In this document: positions 26,528 through 35,320 of the stretch, one piece after another
Layout: every line of letters starts with the position of its first letter
How positions within the stretch are numbered: the stretch's first letter is position 1
Assembly: GCA_009740415.1 (NCBI GenBank)
Contig: WOYE01000009.1
Coordinates: 806,001-870,000 of the forward strand
DNA: 64,000 bases
Reading direction: 5' to 3'
Source: Planococcaceae bacterium Storch 2/2-2
GTDB taxonomy: Bacteria > Bacillota > Bacilli > Bacillales_A > Planococcaceae
Made by a program: the position numbers and the translations under genes
Notes under the pieces: model-generated
What the model was told of the DNA's origin: nothing
Databases searched by the model: none
The model's input: only the letters and a program-made list of their open reading frames with translations

Positions 26528-26540
26528 CAACCGATCCACA

Positions 26541-26583
26541 AAAAACCGAGTCCTCTTCCAATCAGGAAAAGGACTCGGTTTTC
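26541..26583. terminator. Terminator between ABC operon and lipoprotein gene
   Basis: AAAACCGAGTCCT / AGGACTCGGTTTT stem with a 15-base interior that adds a further TCC/GGA pairing; T-tract after it and A-tract before it, so it can serve both strands. Confidence 0.8.
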
Positions 26584-26593
26584 GTTTCGTCGA

Positions 26594-27376
26594 TCATTCG
26601 TCGATCGATTCGAGTTCTGTGACGACTTTCATCGAGCTGTCGTCGCCGAGCGCTTCGTACTCTTCTTTGACGAGTCCGTAGCCTGGAACGTAGTAACGGG
26701 TCATCGTGACCGTTTCACCGTTTTCTTCTTTTTCATGGACGAGTTTGATCGCGTCTTTGAACGTTTCAAACGGTGTTTCAACCGTTGCGTCCGTCGCTTC
26801 GACAGTGAACGTTTGGTCATCCAAATGGTCGAACGTTTCGCCATCTTTCGCATCGATGTTGACGATCGCTCGCTCACGGTCGAGGCCATCGAGCTCTTCT
26901 TCCGTTAAAATTGTTGCGTTTTCATCTTCGATGACGCCCGTTTGAAGAAGGTAGATGATGCCGTCTTTCGCGGTGTAATAGTCGCGTGACGCGGCACCGC
27001 CATTGTTTCGTTCAATTAGCACGTAATCGTCTCCGATATGCGTCACTTTTTCTTCCGATCCGGCAAATTCATTGCCTTCTCCTTTGTAGTGACGCATGCC
27101 TTCATCGCCGAAAAATCCTTGCGCGGTATGGAGACGTTCTTCTTTCGCCTCTTCTTTCGCTTCATCGAACTTCTCTTTCGTTTCTTCCGCTTTTTCATCC
27201 ATTGACTCTTTCGCTTGTTCCGCTCCGTCCTTCACATCTTCTTTCACGTCTTTCGCTTCTTCCGTTGCGACGTCTTTCGTCGCCTCGATCTCATCTTTCG
27301 TTTCTCCGCTACATGCGGCGAGTGCAACGACAGCAAGTGACGTCGCAGCGAACACTTTCCACGGCTTGTTCATCAT
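26594..27376 (-). CDS. Lipoprotein with charged coiled-coil linker
   Basis: 260 aa. Signal MMNKPWKVFAATSLAVVALA with lipid C22, then about 55 residues of Lys/Glu/Ala heptads (EEAKDVKEDVKD, EETKEKFDEAKEEAKEE) like YtxH/late-embryogenesis type repeats, then a compact C-terminal domain (RHYKGEGNEFAG ... YYVPGYGLVKEEY) with the GYGLVK motif seen in many secreted Bacillota lipoproteins. AAGGGAG supports the start at 27376. Monocistronic. Function unknown. Confidence 0.75.
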   Translation of the reverse strand: MMNKPWKVFAATSLAVVALAACSGETKDEIEATKDVATEEAKDVKEDVKDGAEQAKESMDEKAEETKEKFDEAKEEAKEERLHTAQGFFGDEGMRHYKGEGNEFAGSEEKVTHIGDDYVLIERNNGGAASRDYYTAKDGIIYLLQTGVIEDENATILTEEELDGLDRERAIVNIDAKDGETFDHLDDQTFTVEATDATVETPFETFKDAIKLVHEKEENGETVTMTRYYVPGYGLVKEEYEALGDDSSMKVVTELESIDE

Positions 27377-27461
27377 AAATCGCTCCCTTATGTTGTAATA
27401 CTTCTTGAATTCCCACTCTTCTACTTTCGAAACCTTACGTTTTTGTAAGACCGCTCCAACG

Positions 27462-27486
27462 AAAAAAACCTCGGCATTTCGCCGAG
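27462..27486 (-). terminator. Orphan terminator-like hairpin
   Basis: CTCGGC / GCCGAG with a 5-base loop, followed on the minus strand by GTTTTTTTCG. No gene ends just upstream on that strand, so it may end a short transcript from the repeat region. Confidence 0.55.
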
Positions 27487-27678
27487 ACATACAAAAAACA
27501 GACCAACTCCCTCTTGGAGCTAGCCTGTTTTGTCAATCACAAGAAAGGGTGCTTCGCTTCCTTCCTTGGTTAGATGTCACGCATAAATGGTTCGTTATCA
27601 TTTAGTGGCACCACCCTTTCGTTCAGTAGGTAACAGGTGAGAAATCTGATTCGGGCAACGGACGAGTCTCAATGACCT

Positions 27679-27906
27679 GTAAAAGTTTGTGGAGTCTCGT
27701 CGGACAGTGAATCTGTTTGACATGCCGTTTTTGTAAAAGTTTGTCGGCGTTTCTTCGTAAAAGTTTGTTCGAATGATCCGTGACGTGTTAGCAAAACATC
27801 TTATTTTCATTCTCGTTGAAACCTCAGTCGTTTTGTAAAAGTTTGTGGGGTTTCTCCGTAAAAGTTTGTCGGAATGATCCGAGATGTGTTAGCAAAACAT
27901 CCTATT
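27679..27906. repeat. Tandem ~102-bp repeats with GTAAAAGTTTGT core
   Basis: The 12-mer GTAAAAGTTTGT occurs at 27679, 27733, 27757, 27835 and 27858. The last four fall in two ~75-bp units (27731-27803, 27833-27906) repeated at a period of 102 bp, each with two 12-mers and then a shared tail GATCCG-GA-GTGTTAGC / AAAACATC. The units differ at about ten positions, mostly single substitutions. On the minus strand the 12-mer reads Thr-Asn-Phe-Tyr in one frame, but no gene is supported. Confidence 0.8.
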
Positions 27907-28031
27907 TTTCCATAAGGTGAATCACTCAATGCTGCTACCTATTACTTCTATTATCGACATTCTCGAGAGAAGTTAAACCCTTTCTTCAAAAAATAGTCCA
28001 AACGTCTACTTTCCCTCGAAAGAATGAAAAA

Positions 28032-28053
28032 AACCTTACGAAATCGTAAGGTT
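28032..28053 (-). terminator. Terminator of APC permease gene
   Basis: AACCTTACG / CGTAAGGTT with a 4-base loop, followed on the minus strand by TTTTTC. Confidence 0.8.
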
Positions 28054-28068
28054 TCTTACACGTTGGTC

Positions 28069-29550
28069 CTATTTATGCTCGGCGGTGCCTTTCGCTTCTT
28101 CCGACGTCTCACCCGACGTTCCTAAAATGTAGTACGCCGTTTCCTCAGCCGTTAAGCCGTTGTACCGTTTTCGAATCATGAAGTAGAAGACGAGACCGAG
28201 GACGATCCACCCTCCGAGCAACACGTACGACGGTGTCGAAAGAGCCGCCGGTGAAGCCGGTACGAGCAAGAGTGCCAAAAAGGCGAGGCTCGAAATCATG
28301 CCGATGAGCGCGAACGTTTTTTTCCACGGTGCGCGTTCTAAACCACGTGCGGACTGTTTCCACGTCAACATTTTAAACGCGGCGAGGCTTGCGAAAAAGT
28401 ACGCGACGGATACGCCGGTTGAACTCATATCGACGATCCATTCGAGCGCTTGGCGACCGAACCACGGCGTCGGTAACGTAATGAGTGTGACGAACCAAAC
28501 GCCCCAGACGGGCACTTTGGACGTTTTCGTCAACGTTCGGAACACGTTCGGTAACGCACGGGCACGCGCCATCGCGAAAATGAGGCGGCTCGACGACATG
28601 AAAAAGCCATTCAATCCGGTGAAAATACCCATCATGATCGCGATCGCTAACACGATGACACCGATCGGTCCCATCAATTCGTGAATGATGTCACCGGTTA
28701 ACCATAAGTTGCCACCGATCGCATCGGTATTCGCAAACGACCACGACGTCATACCGATCATGACCGCGTAAATGAGAAACGCCGACAACAATGAGCCGAC
28801 GATGAGTCGCGTGGCGATGTGCGGTTTAAAATTAAATTCTTCCGCCGCTTGCGGAACGTTGTCGAATCCGACATACGCCCACGGTGCGATCGACAAAATG
28901 AGTAAAATCGATACGAGGATCGGTTGTCCTTCTTTAAAGAACGGTTTCATATTGTCGATCGGATCAGTCGCGAGTCCGAACGTCACACCTCCGAGTATGA
29001 CGACTCCGAGAACGAGCAAAATGCTGAAATAAAATTGGAGTTTCCCTGAAATTTCAGTTCCGGTCGTATTCAACACCGCAAATAGTAATAGAAGAGCGGT
29101 CGAAATGACGACTTCCGGTAAATAGACGTCCCACCCGGCGACCGAGTACAAATACACTTGGTGCATGAAATCAGGTGCTAAAAACTTTAATAAGAGTGAA
29201 AAGGCGGATGCGTTCAATGCGACGATCGCAATGTACCCGAGTGATAAAAACCACCCGGCGATGAACGCCCATATTTTCCCTGCAGCTATGTATGCGTACG
29301 TAAACCCTCCACCGGAGACCGGGAATTTTTGAATAAGGACGCCGTAACTCGAAGCGATGACCATCATGAGCAATGCTCCGATGAATAAACCGATCATCGC
29401 GCCGACCGGTCCGGCTTGTTGAATCCAATCCCCCGGTAAAATGAACGCTCCCCACCCGACGCTCGATCCGAGCGCAATCGCAAATACGGAGGCAGGCGAT
29501 AACGTTTTCTTCAATTTCCTTCGTGCTTGATCATTCGTCTGTTGTGTCAT
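28069..29550 (-). CDS. APC-family amino acid permease
   Basis: 493 aa, 12 membrane helices. The first helix carries the APC signature SSVGWGAFILPGDWI (broken helix 1) and helix 6 carries APWAYVGFDNVPQAAEE. Takes up an amino acid or amine with a proton or exchanges it. The ATG at 29550 is ten bases after AAAGGA; the GTG three codons earlier nearly touches it. The divergent 29.55-29.74 kb gap includes a cre-like site. Substrate cannot be named. Confidence 0.88.
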   Translation of the reverse strand: MTQQTNDQARRKLKKTLSPASVFAIALGSSVGWGAFILPGDWIQQAGPVGAMIGLFIGALLMMVIASSYGVLIQKFPVSGGGFTYAYIAAGKIWAFIAGWFLSLGYIAIVALNASAFSLLLKFLAPDFMHQVYLYSVAGWDVYLPEVVISTALLLLFAVLNTTGTEISGKLQFYFSILLVLGVVILGGVTFGLATDPIDNMKPFFKEGQPILVSILLILSIAPWAYVGFDNVPQAAEEFNFKPHIATRLIVGSLLSAFLIYAVMIGMTSWSFANTDAIGGNLWLTGDIIHELMGPIGVIVLAIAIMMGIFTGLNGFFMSSSRLIFAMARARALPNVFRTLTKTSKVPVWGVWFVTLITLPTPWFGRQALEWIVDMSSTGVSVAYFFASLAAFKMLTWKQSARGLERAPWKKTFALIGMISSLAFLALLLVPASPAALSTPSYVLLGGWIVLGLVFYFMIRKRYNGLTAEETAYYILGTSGETSEEAKGTAEHK

Positions 29551-29622
29551 AAGCGACACATCCTTTCTCTAACGGATTGTCTGTTTCCTTCCCTACGAAT
29601 TTCCTTTTTAAACCGAAAACTA

Positions 29623-29636
29623 GGAAAGCGCTTCCT
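29623..29636 (+). promoter_or_regulatory. Possible cre site
   Basis: GGAAAGCGCTTCCT is a perfect palindrome with the central AAAGCGCTT of cre, but its outer bases differ from TG...CA. It lies between the divergent APC permease and YitT genes. Confidence 0.4.
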
Positions 29637-29743
29637 TTTTTATTTTTTCAAAAAAGTATTGTGTTCGGTTTCAACTTCCGTCACAATGGGAAAAATGAAC
29701 CGACTACCCGCACGATTGCGGACAGAACGAAGGAAGTGACAAC

Positions 29744-30613
29744 ATGCCTCATCGAAAACAAGAAAAAGAAACGTTACCCCACCTCATCCGACGCATTATT
29801 TTCATCGCGCTCGGTGCCACGCTCGCATCCGTTGCGATCGAACTCTTTTTAGTACCGAACAATATTATTGACGGCGGTATTATCGGCGTCGGCCTCATTT
29901 TGAACATTTTAACGAACATTCCGTTCGGCGTGCTCATTCTCGTCTTGAACTTGCCGTTTTTACTCGCCGGATACAAACATCTCGGCAAAAATTTCTTCTT
30001 CTCTTCCGGACTGGCGATCGTTTTACTCGCCGTCATCGAAGTGAAAATTGCGACACTCGATCCGATTACGAATGAACCGCTCCTTGCGACCGTCTTCGGC
30101 GGTTTACTACTCGGAACCGGTGTCGGATTCGTCATTCGAAACGGCGGTGCGCTCGACGGCACAGAAATTTTAGGCATTTTGCTCACACGGCGCATGCCGC
30201 TTTCCGTCGGTGAATTCGTCATGTTTTTAAACGTCTTCATCTTCGGTTGGGCAGGGTTCGTGCTCGGTTGGGAGCAAGCGATGTATTCGATTTTAACGTA
30301 CTACATCGCCGCGAAAGCGATCGATGCGGTCATCCAAGGGTTGGAAGATACGAAAGCGCTTCTCATCGTCTCCGACCATTCCGACGACATCGCCGATGCG
30401 ATCAATGAAGAGCTCGGCCGAAGCGTGACGAAATTGCACGGACGCGGTGGCTATTCCGACCACGAACTCGACGTCGTTTTCGTCGGGATGACACGTCTCG
30501 AATTGTCAAAAGCGAAAGAGATCATCTTGTCGATCGACCCGGACGCTTTCACGACGGTATTCGACACGCAAGAAGCGTTCGGACCGACGTTCACAAAACC
30601 CGGTCACTCGTAA
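29744..30613 (+). CDS. YitT family membrane protein (DUF161-DUF2179)
   Basis: 289 aa. Two DUF161 repeats make about five to six membrane helices (IELFLVPNNIIDGGIIGVG and FVIRNGGALDGTEILGILL, both with the GG-D/G motif), followed by a cytoplasmic DUF2179 domain (LHGRGGYSDHELDVVFVG). AGGAAGTGACAAC precedes the ATG. Typical length. Function in the family is unknown; a transport role is often assumed. Monocistronic with its own terminator. Confidence 0.88.
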   Translation: MPHRKQEKETLPHLIRRIIFIALGATLASVAIELFLVPNNIIDGGIIGVGLILNILTNIPFGVLILVLNLPFLLAGYKHLGKNFFFSSGLAIVLLAVIEVKIATLDPITNEPLLATVFGGLLLGTGVGFVIRNGGALDGTEILGILLTRRMPLSVGEFVMFLNVFIFGWAGFVLGWEQAMYSILTYYIAAKAIDAVIQGLEDTKALLIVSDHSDDIADAINEELGRSVTKLHGRGGYSDHELDVVFVGMTRLELSKAKEIILSIDPDAFTTVFDTQEAFGPTFTKPGHS

Positions 30614-30630
30614 ACGAACAAACGACTAAC

Positions 30631-30667
30631 ACGCATGCGGCGATTCATTCGCCAGCATGCGTTTTTT
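30631..30667 (+). terminator. Terminator of YitT gene
   Basis: ACGCATGC / GCATGCGT with an inner CGA/TCG pairing, followed by TTTTTT. Confidence 0.8.
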
Positions 30668-30775
30668 CGTCACCTCTTCTTTTTTGCAAACTGTTTCTTC
30701 CAATGAAGAAGTGAGTTTCATTTCCATCAAAACGGGTATGGAACGTTACTACATATGTGAAAGGTGGAGATTTTT

Positions 30776-31414
30776 ATGAACATCGCGATCATCGGAGCGA
30801 CGGGAAAAGCCGGTCACTTCATTTTAGAAGAAGCGTTACGACGCGGGCATGACGTAACAGCGATCATCCGTCATCCGGAAAAATTAGAAGAACGCGTGCC
30901 TGTCTTACAAAAAGATATTTTTGAATTGACGAAACGCGACATGGAAGCGTTCGACGTCGTCATCAATGCGTTTAAAGCGCCCGCTGGAAAAGAATATCAG
31001 CACGTCGACGCAGGTGAACATCTCGTCTCTGCACTTTCGACGACCGACACGCGGTACATCGTCATCGGTGGCGCAGGAAGCTTGTATACGGACGACACAA
31101 AACAAACGCTCGTGAAAGATACACCGGACTTCCCGGAAGCGTTCAAGCCGACAGCGAATGCACAAGCGGAAGATTTAGAACGGCTTCTACAGTCGCACTT
31201 TTTACGGTGGACGATGATCTCGCCGAGTGCCATTTTCGACCCCGACGGTGCGCGGACGGGCGAATTTAAAATCGGGCACGACGTATTGCTGACAAATGAG
31301 GAAGGCGAAAGTTATATTAGTTACGCTGATTTAGCGATCGCCGTCCTCGACGAAGCGGAAACGCCGAACTTCGAAGGACAGCGATTCACCATTTGTGGCG
31401 AACGTCGAGCGTAA
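30776..31414 (+). CDS. NAD(P)H-binding protein, atypical SDR (YwnB-like)
   Basis: 212 aa. Rossmann start MNIAIIGATGKAGHFILEEAL with the GATGxxG motif of atypical short-chain dehydrogenases, then VTAIIRHPEKL (cofactor specificity strand) and YIVIGGAGSLY. No catalytic YxxxK is seen, as in the NmrA/flavin-reductase-like group. The ATG at 30776 fits AAAGGTGGAG; four earlier codons are not needed. Probably a NAD(P)H-dependent reductase or redox-sensing protein; substrate unknown. Confidence 0.83.
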   Translation: MNIAIIGATGKAGHFILEEALRRGHDVTAIIRHPEKLEERVPVLQKDIFELTKRDMEAFDVVINAFKAPAGKEYQHVDAGEHLVSALSTTDTRYIVIGGAGSLYTDDTKQTLVKDTPDFPEAFKPTANAQAEDLERLLQSHFLRWTMISPSAIFDPDGARTGEFKIGHDVLLTNEEGESYISYADLAIAVLDEAETPNFEGQRFTICGERRA

Positions 31415-31418
31415 ACGA

Positions 31419-31458
31419 AAAAGAGCACTTCTCTTAAGTAAGAGAAGGCTCTTTTTTT
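31419..31458. terminator. Bidirectional terminator between SDR and epimerase genes
   Basis: AAGAGC-TCTCTT / AAGAGA-GCTCTT stem with loop AAGT and small internal bulge, followed by TTTTTTT; A-run on the other side. Confidence 0.8.
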
Positions 31459-31460
31459 CG

Positions 31461-32573
31461 TTAGACGAGCACGCGATCGATCAACAGCTCATCGATTTTC
31501 GCTTCATCGATCGTGCAGCCGAGTCCTGGCGTTTCTGGTAAACGGACCATCGGCAAATTGTACGCATCGGCTAAATCGCCGACGTCTTCTGTAAATTTGA
31601 GCGGACCGGTCAATTCGACACTCGTCACTTGTTTCGAGGCGAATCCGACGTGCAAACCAGCAGCCGATCCGATCGATGATTCGACCATCGAACCGATTTG
31701 ACAATCGAGGCCGGCCATTTCCGCCATATGGATCAATTTCATCGCTGGGAAAATGCCCCCGCACTTCATGAGCTTAATGTTAATTTTGTCGCATGCGTCT
31801 TTTTCGATAATGTGACGCAAGTCGTCCGCGTGACAAATGCCTTCGTCGATCATGAGTGGCGTGCGCGTTTTTTCTTTCAAGGCGCGCATGCCTGAAATGT
31901 CACGCGCGCGAATCGGTTGTTCGATCCAATCGAGTTCGACCGGTTCGAGCGCATGAATCGTTTGCATGCTGCCTGCGCTCGTTTGCCACCCTTGGTTCGC
32001 GTCGATTCGAATCGCGATGTGCGGACCGACGGCTCGGCGGACCATTTGAATCCGTTTCAAGTCATCGGCGACGTCGTAGCCGACTTTCATTTTAAACGAC
32101 GTATACCCTTCCTCTACTTTACGGCGTGCTTCTTGTGCGAGATCTTTCGGCTCCCCGATACTTAAGACGTGCGTCACAGGAAACTCTTCGTGGTAACGTC
32201 CTCCGAGTAAGTCGTACACCGGAACGCCGTACGCGCGCGCCGTCACGTCGTAACAAGCGATGTCGATCGCTGCTTTCGCAGTCGGATTGTCGAGGATCGC
32301 TCGGTTCATCACTTCGTGGATGCGTTCCATTTGGTTCGGATGCATGCCGATCAGTCGTGGCGCGAGCGTCTCTTCAATGACGGCACAAACCGTTTGTAAA
32401 CTTTCTCCTGTCACGTGCTCGTCCGCGACCCCTTCCCCGTACCCGACGTGTCCGGTATCGGTCGTCAACTTGACGATGACACTCGGCATCGTGTCATACG
32501 TCGCATAACTGATCACGAACGGAACTTCAAGCGGAAGTTCAATCGGTAATACTTCAATCGATGCTATTCTCAT
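31461..32573 (-). CDS. Enolase-superfamily enzyme, dipeptide epimerase-like
   Basis: 370 aa, mandelate racemase/muconate lactonizing subgroup. Catalytic Lys pair in SFKMKVGYD, metal ligands in RIDANQGW, LDWIEQP and MIDEG, second-side Lys in KINIKLMKCGG, all in the order of L-Ala-D/L-Glu (dipeptide) epimerases. Needs Mg2+. GAGGTGA precedes the ATG. Divergent from an AmhX-like M20 hydrolase, which fits peptide or cell-wall-peptide recycling. The muconate cycloisomerase option cannot be excluded by sequence reading alone. Confidence 0.85.
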   Translation of the reverse strand: MRIASIEVLPIELPLEVPFVISYATYDTMPSVIVKLTTDTGHVGYGEGVADEHVTGESLQTVCAVIEETLAPRLIGMHPNQMERIHEVMNRAILDNPTAKAAIDIACYDVTARAYGVPVYDLLGGRYHEEFPVTHVLSIGEPKDLAQEARRKVEEGYTSFKMKVGYDVADDLKRIQMVRRAVGPHIAIRIDANQGWQTSAGSMQTIHALEPVELDWIEQPIRARDISGMRALKEKTRTPLMIDEGICHADDLRHIIEKDACDKINIKLMKCGGIFPAMKLIHMAEMAGLDCQIGSMVESSIGSAAGLHVGFASKQVTSVELTGPLKFTEDVGDLADAYNLPMVRLPETPGLGCTIDEAKIDELLIDRVLV

Positions 32574-32673
32574 ACGTTCACCTCATCATCATTTTCAAAA
32601 AATACTTGCTATTCGGAGATCATTTCGTATAGGCTAAACGGTAATGATTTGAAAGTCAAGAGGAGGAGTTTAC

Positions 32674-33801
32674 ATGCAACAATTGTACGAAGCACTTCAT
32701 GAACGTGCGGAAGTGAGTTTCGAAGAATGGAACACGACGAAATTTTTAATGGAATGGTTCACCGAGCGTGGGTTTTCACCGAAACCGTTCGGGTCCATTC
32801 CCGGTTTTACCGTAGAAATTGGCTCGGGCCAGCCGGTCATCGCATTGCGTGCGGACCTCGATGCGTTGTATCAAGAAGTAAACGGCGAAATGAAAGCGAA
32901 CCACTCGTGCGGGCACGATGCGCATATGACGATCGTCGCTCACGTCTTACTCGCCTTGCAACACGACGTTTTTAAAGGAACGGTCCGTGCCATTTTCCAG
33001 CCAGCAGAAGAGCTCGGTAGCGGTGCGGAAGAAGTCGTGAAGCTCGGCGTTGCAGATGACGTCGACTATTTGTACGGCGTTCACGTCCGTCCGAAAAATG
33101 AAATCGAATACCCGCACTGCGCGCCAGCGATCCAACACGGTGCGTGTCAATTTTTAACCGGAACGATTCGCGGGCGCGACCATCATGGCGCTCGTCCTCA
33201 CGAAGGCGTGAATGCGATCGAGTTGATCGGTGCGCTTCAAAACTCATTTTCTCTCCTTCATACGTCACCGAAAGTGCCGTCGTCGATCAAGTTGACGCAC
33301 GTCCAAGCGGGGGGCGACAATTTGAACATCATTCCGGGAATCGCGACGTTCGGCATTGATGCACGCGCAGCGACGAATGACGTCATGGCGGAGCTCGTCG
33401 CCCATACGGAGCGAACGCTCGATTCGTTATCGGCGCTGTACGACGTGCCGATCGATTACGAATGGCTTGATCCGACACCGGCTGCAGTCATTTCAAAAGA
33501 AGCCGAATCGATTTTACGCGAGTCGATCGAACATGCGACGAACGTTCCAGCGACACCGCGCCTCGTCACAGCCGGTTCGGACGACTTCCACTTTTATACG
33601 TTACGTCGTCCACACATTCGAGCGACGATGCTCGCACTCGGTGCAGACGTCACACCCGGTCTTCACGCACCCGATATGACGTTCAATCACGACGCGATGC
33701 CACTTGCCGTATCGATTTTAAAAGAAGCTGTGTTACGGACGAGCCGGAAATACGTCCACGATGAACAGATGAGACAAAAAGAAGAACGAAACGACGAATG
33801 A
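32674..33801 (+). CDS. amhX: M20-family amidohydrolase, AmhX-like
   Basis: 375 aa. Metal-site motifs of M20D hydrolases: ALRADLDAL, NHSCGHDAHM, FQPAEELGSGAEE, YGVHVRP; dimerisation lid after RPHEGVNAIE. Length and the short N-terminus (it starts only a few residues before LHERAEVSFEEW) agree with B. subtilis AmhX rather than with longer hippurate hydrolases. GAGGAGG precedes the ATG. Cleaves an amide bond of an N-acyl amino acid or peptide; located head-to-head with the dipeptide epimerase. Symbol is by resemblance. Confidence 0.82.
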   Translation: MQQLYEALHERAEVSFEEWNTTKFLMEWFTERGFSPKPFGSIPGFTVEIGSGQPVIALRADLDALYQEVNGEMKANHSCGHDAHMTIVAHVLLALQHDVFKGTVRAIFQPAEELGSGAEEVVKLGVADDVDYLYGVHVRPKNEIEYPHCAPAIQHGACQFLTGTIRGRDHHGARPHEGVNAIELIGALQNSFSLLHTSPKVPSSIKLTHVQAGGDNLNIIPGIATFGIDARAATNDVMAELVAHTERTLDSLSALYDVPIDYEWLDPTPAAVISKEAESILRESIEHATNVPATPRLVTAGSDDFHFYTLRRPHIRATMLALGADVTPGLHAPDMTFNHDAMPLAVSILKEAVLRTSRKYVHDEQMRQKEERNDE

Positions 33802-33871
33802 TGACTTGACGGCTACGCCTTCGCGCAGTCGTTTTTTGTCGATTGTCGTCTGTGCACCCGTCCGTGCACAT

Positions 33872-33901
33872 AAAAAAACTACGGTTTTCAAAACCGTAGT
33901 C
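33872..33901 (-). terminator. Terminator of 86-aa gene
   Basis: ACTACGGTTTT / AAAACCGTAGT with a one-base centre (so the loop is formed by melted A/T pairs), followed by TTTTTTTATG on the minus strand. Confidence 0.8.
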
Positions 33902-33907
33902 GCTTAT

Positions 33908-34168
33908 TTACCACCCGTTCGTCGACGAACAAATTTCGTAAATGTGAATGCCTTCGTCCGTAAACTGTTGGACGAGTTGTGGGATGACGTACGTCGGAAT
34001 TTCTGTTTCGAGCACCCACTGGCTCGTCATCGGATCCATGACGAGACGATTCGTAAACCGACTCGCAATGATCGCCTGCACGCGTCCTTGCACGTGCGCA
34101 AGTTCCAACCCTTCCATATTCCAACGTACCGTATGACACCGACTGCTCCGCTCCGTCCGATCCAACAC
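33908..34168 (-). CDS. Hypothetical protein (86 aa)
   Basis: Start is a GTG at 34168, nine bases after GGGGAGG, and a terminator follows seven bases after the stop, so this is a real single gene. The product (MLDRTERSSRCHTVRW ... IHIYEICSSTNGW) is soluble with an alpha/beta pattern, VIPQLVQQFTDEGIHIYEI at the end resembling small ACT- or YlbF-like folds but with no certain family. It is not a shadow: neither the opposite strand nor other frames have ribosome sites here. Confidence 0.65.
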   Translation of the reverse strand: MLDRTERSSRCHTVRWNMEGLELAHVQGRVQAIIASRFTNRLVMDPMTSQWVLETEIPTYVIPQLVQQFTDEGIHIYEICSSTNGW

Positions 34169-34270
34169 GCTCTCGCGCCTCCCCTACTTACTGTTTGTCA
34201 AATAGTATATCACGAAACGAACGAACGGTTAAAACATGTGCATGAGCATCAAACGAATGATCATCTTCAT

Positions 34271-34280
34271 ATGGTATAAT
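34271..34280 (+). promoter_or_regulatory. Extended -10 promoter of coiled-coil protein gene
   Basis: TGGTATAAT is an extended -10 (TGnTATAAT) about 30 bases before the ATG at 34312; no good -35 is seen. Confidence 0.5.
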
Positions 34281-34311
34281 ATCACCTATTAATATGAAAG
34301 GATGGATACCA

Positions 34312-35037
34312 ATGGAACAACAAAAGAAACCATTTTTTAAAAAGCGTTGGTTTTGGATCGGTCTCGCTATTCTTTTCGCCTTCAGCCTTTTTTCTCCTAC
34401 TGAGGATGAAAAGGAAAGAAGCTCTGAAGAGGAAATCGCCGCTGAAAAAAATCATGGAGATGATGAAAAAATAGAACAAGAAGAGCAAGCGTTAAAAGAA
34501 AAAGAGGAAGAGTTGAAAAGAAAAGAGAAAGAGTTGCAACAACAAGAGAAAAAATTAAAAGAGCAAGAAAAGAAGGAACAACAAGAAGAAGAGAAAAAAC
34601 GTAAACAGGAAGAAAAAGAACAGAAACAGCAAGAAAAGAAAGAGAAAGAGAAAGAGCAAAAAAATGAAAAACAATCATCCAAGTTACCTGTCATTAATGA
34701 ACGAGCGCTCGACCACGCCTATAGTATTATTAATGGCTATGATATGGTAAGAGATTCGCACATCGCTGTTGATCCCGAAAATCAAACGATTACTTTAGCA
34801 ATTATCGTAGGTGCTGCGACAAATGAAGAACACGCAAAAGATTTAGGTGATAATTTCACACGCGCTCTCGCATCAGGTGTAGCCATTTACTCCGAAGAGG
34901 ATTACCGCTCACCTACTAAACACGATCTAGGAGAACTTTACGACTACTACGACTTACACGTCGGTGTCGGAACGAGTCCAGACCACTTCATCGCAAGAGG
35001 TGCTAAAGTGACCGCCTCTCCTAAAATTACATGGTAA
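34312..35037 (+). CDS. Membrane-anchored coiled-coil protein of unknown function
   Basis: 241 aa. A basic start (MEQQKKPFFKKRW), one membrane helix (FWIGLAILFAFSLF), then about 100 residues of Glu/Lys/Gln heptads (EEELKRKEKELQQQ) forming a long coiled coil, and a ~100-residue C-terminal domain (LPVINERALDHAYSIINGYD ... DYYDLHVGVGTS). AAAGG lies ten bases before the chosen ATG. The gene is more AT-rich than its neighbours, suggesting acquisition. The C-terminal domain probably lies outside the cell; no family recognised. Confidence 0.75.
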   Translation: MEQQKKPFFKKRWFWIGLAILFAFSLFSPTEDEKERSSEEEIAAEKNHGDDEKIEQEEQALKEKEEELKRKEKELQQQEKKLKEQEKKEQQEEEKKRKQEEKEQKQQEKKEKEKEQKNEKQSSKLPVINERALDHAYSIINGYDMVRDSHIAVDPENQTITLAIIVGAATNEEHAKDLGDNFTRALASGVAIYSEEDYRSPTKHDLGELYDYYDLHVGVGTSPDHFIARGAKVTASPKITW

Positions 35038-35094
35038 CAAGTAGTCGTTCACTAGAGAAATTGCTTCTCCACCCGTTTTCCATACGTTAACATA

Positions 35095-35151
35095 GCGCAC
35101 GTCTCTCATTAATGCTCTAGAAAAAGAAGCAATGGGAGATGTGCGTTTTTT
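35095..35151 (+). terminator. Terminator of coiled-coil protein gene
   Basis: GCGCACgTCTCtCATT pairs with AATGgGAGAtGTGCG, 20-base loop, followed by TTTTTTCG. Confidence 0.75.
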
Positions 35152-35232
35152 CGTGTGCATAATTCTATTAGGATTTGCGGACACCTGCATATCCGAAGGG
35201 AACGTACGAAAACCTCAACATATATTATAGAA

Positions 35233-35279
35233 CGAAAAAACGTCTACTCTCACACGTTGACGTGTAAGGGCAGACGTTC
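35233..35279 (-). terminator. Terminator of purine permease gene
   Basis: AACGTCT-CACACG / CGTGT-AGACGTT stem with internal loop; followed on the minus strand by TTTTTTCG. A second, smaller hairpin (GACCGCT/AGCGGTC, 35288-35313) lies between it and the stop. Confidence 0.65.
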
Positions 35280-35320
35280 ATCGATTGGACCGCTTCGCCT
35301 CATGACGAGCGGTCGATTCG

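Larger units (their letters stand above)
27377..28068. other. 692-bp gene-free region with hairpins and repeats
   Basis: No credible gene. It holds a minus-strand terminator-like hairpin (27470-27486), an imperfect inverted repeat (27498-27532), five copies of GTAAAAGTTTGT (27679-27869) in a tandem repeat, and the terminator of the permease gene at its right end. A 70-codon minus-strand reading frame across the repeats has no ribosome site. Confidence 0.6.

Noticed and set aside
27598-27810. 70-codon minus-strand reading frame with repeated TNFY
   Set aside because: No ribosome site, spans the DNA repeat and a non-repeat segment, and the amino acid repeat simply follows from the 12-mer; annotated as a repeat instead.
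27679-27906. CRISPR array
   Set aside because: The 12-mer copies are too short, irregularly spaced (24 to 67 bases) and the segments between them are themselves repeated; no cas gene is near.
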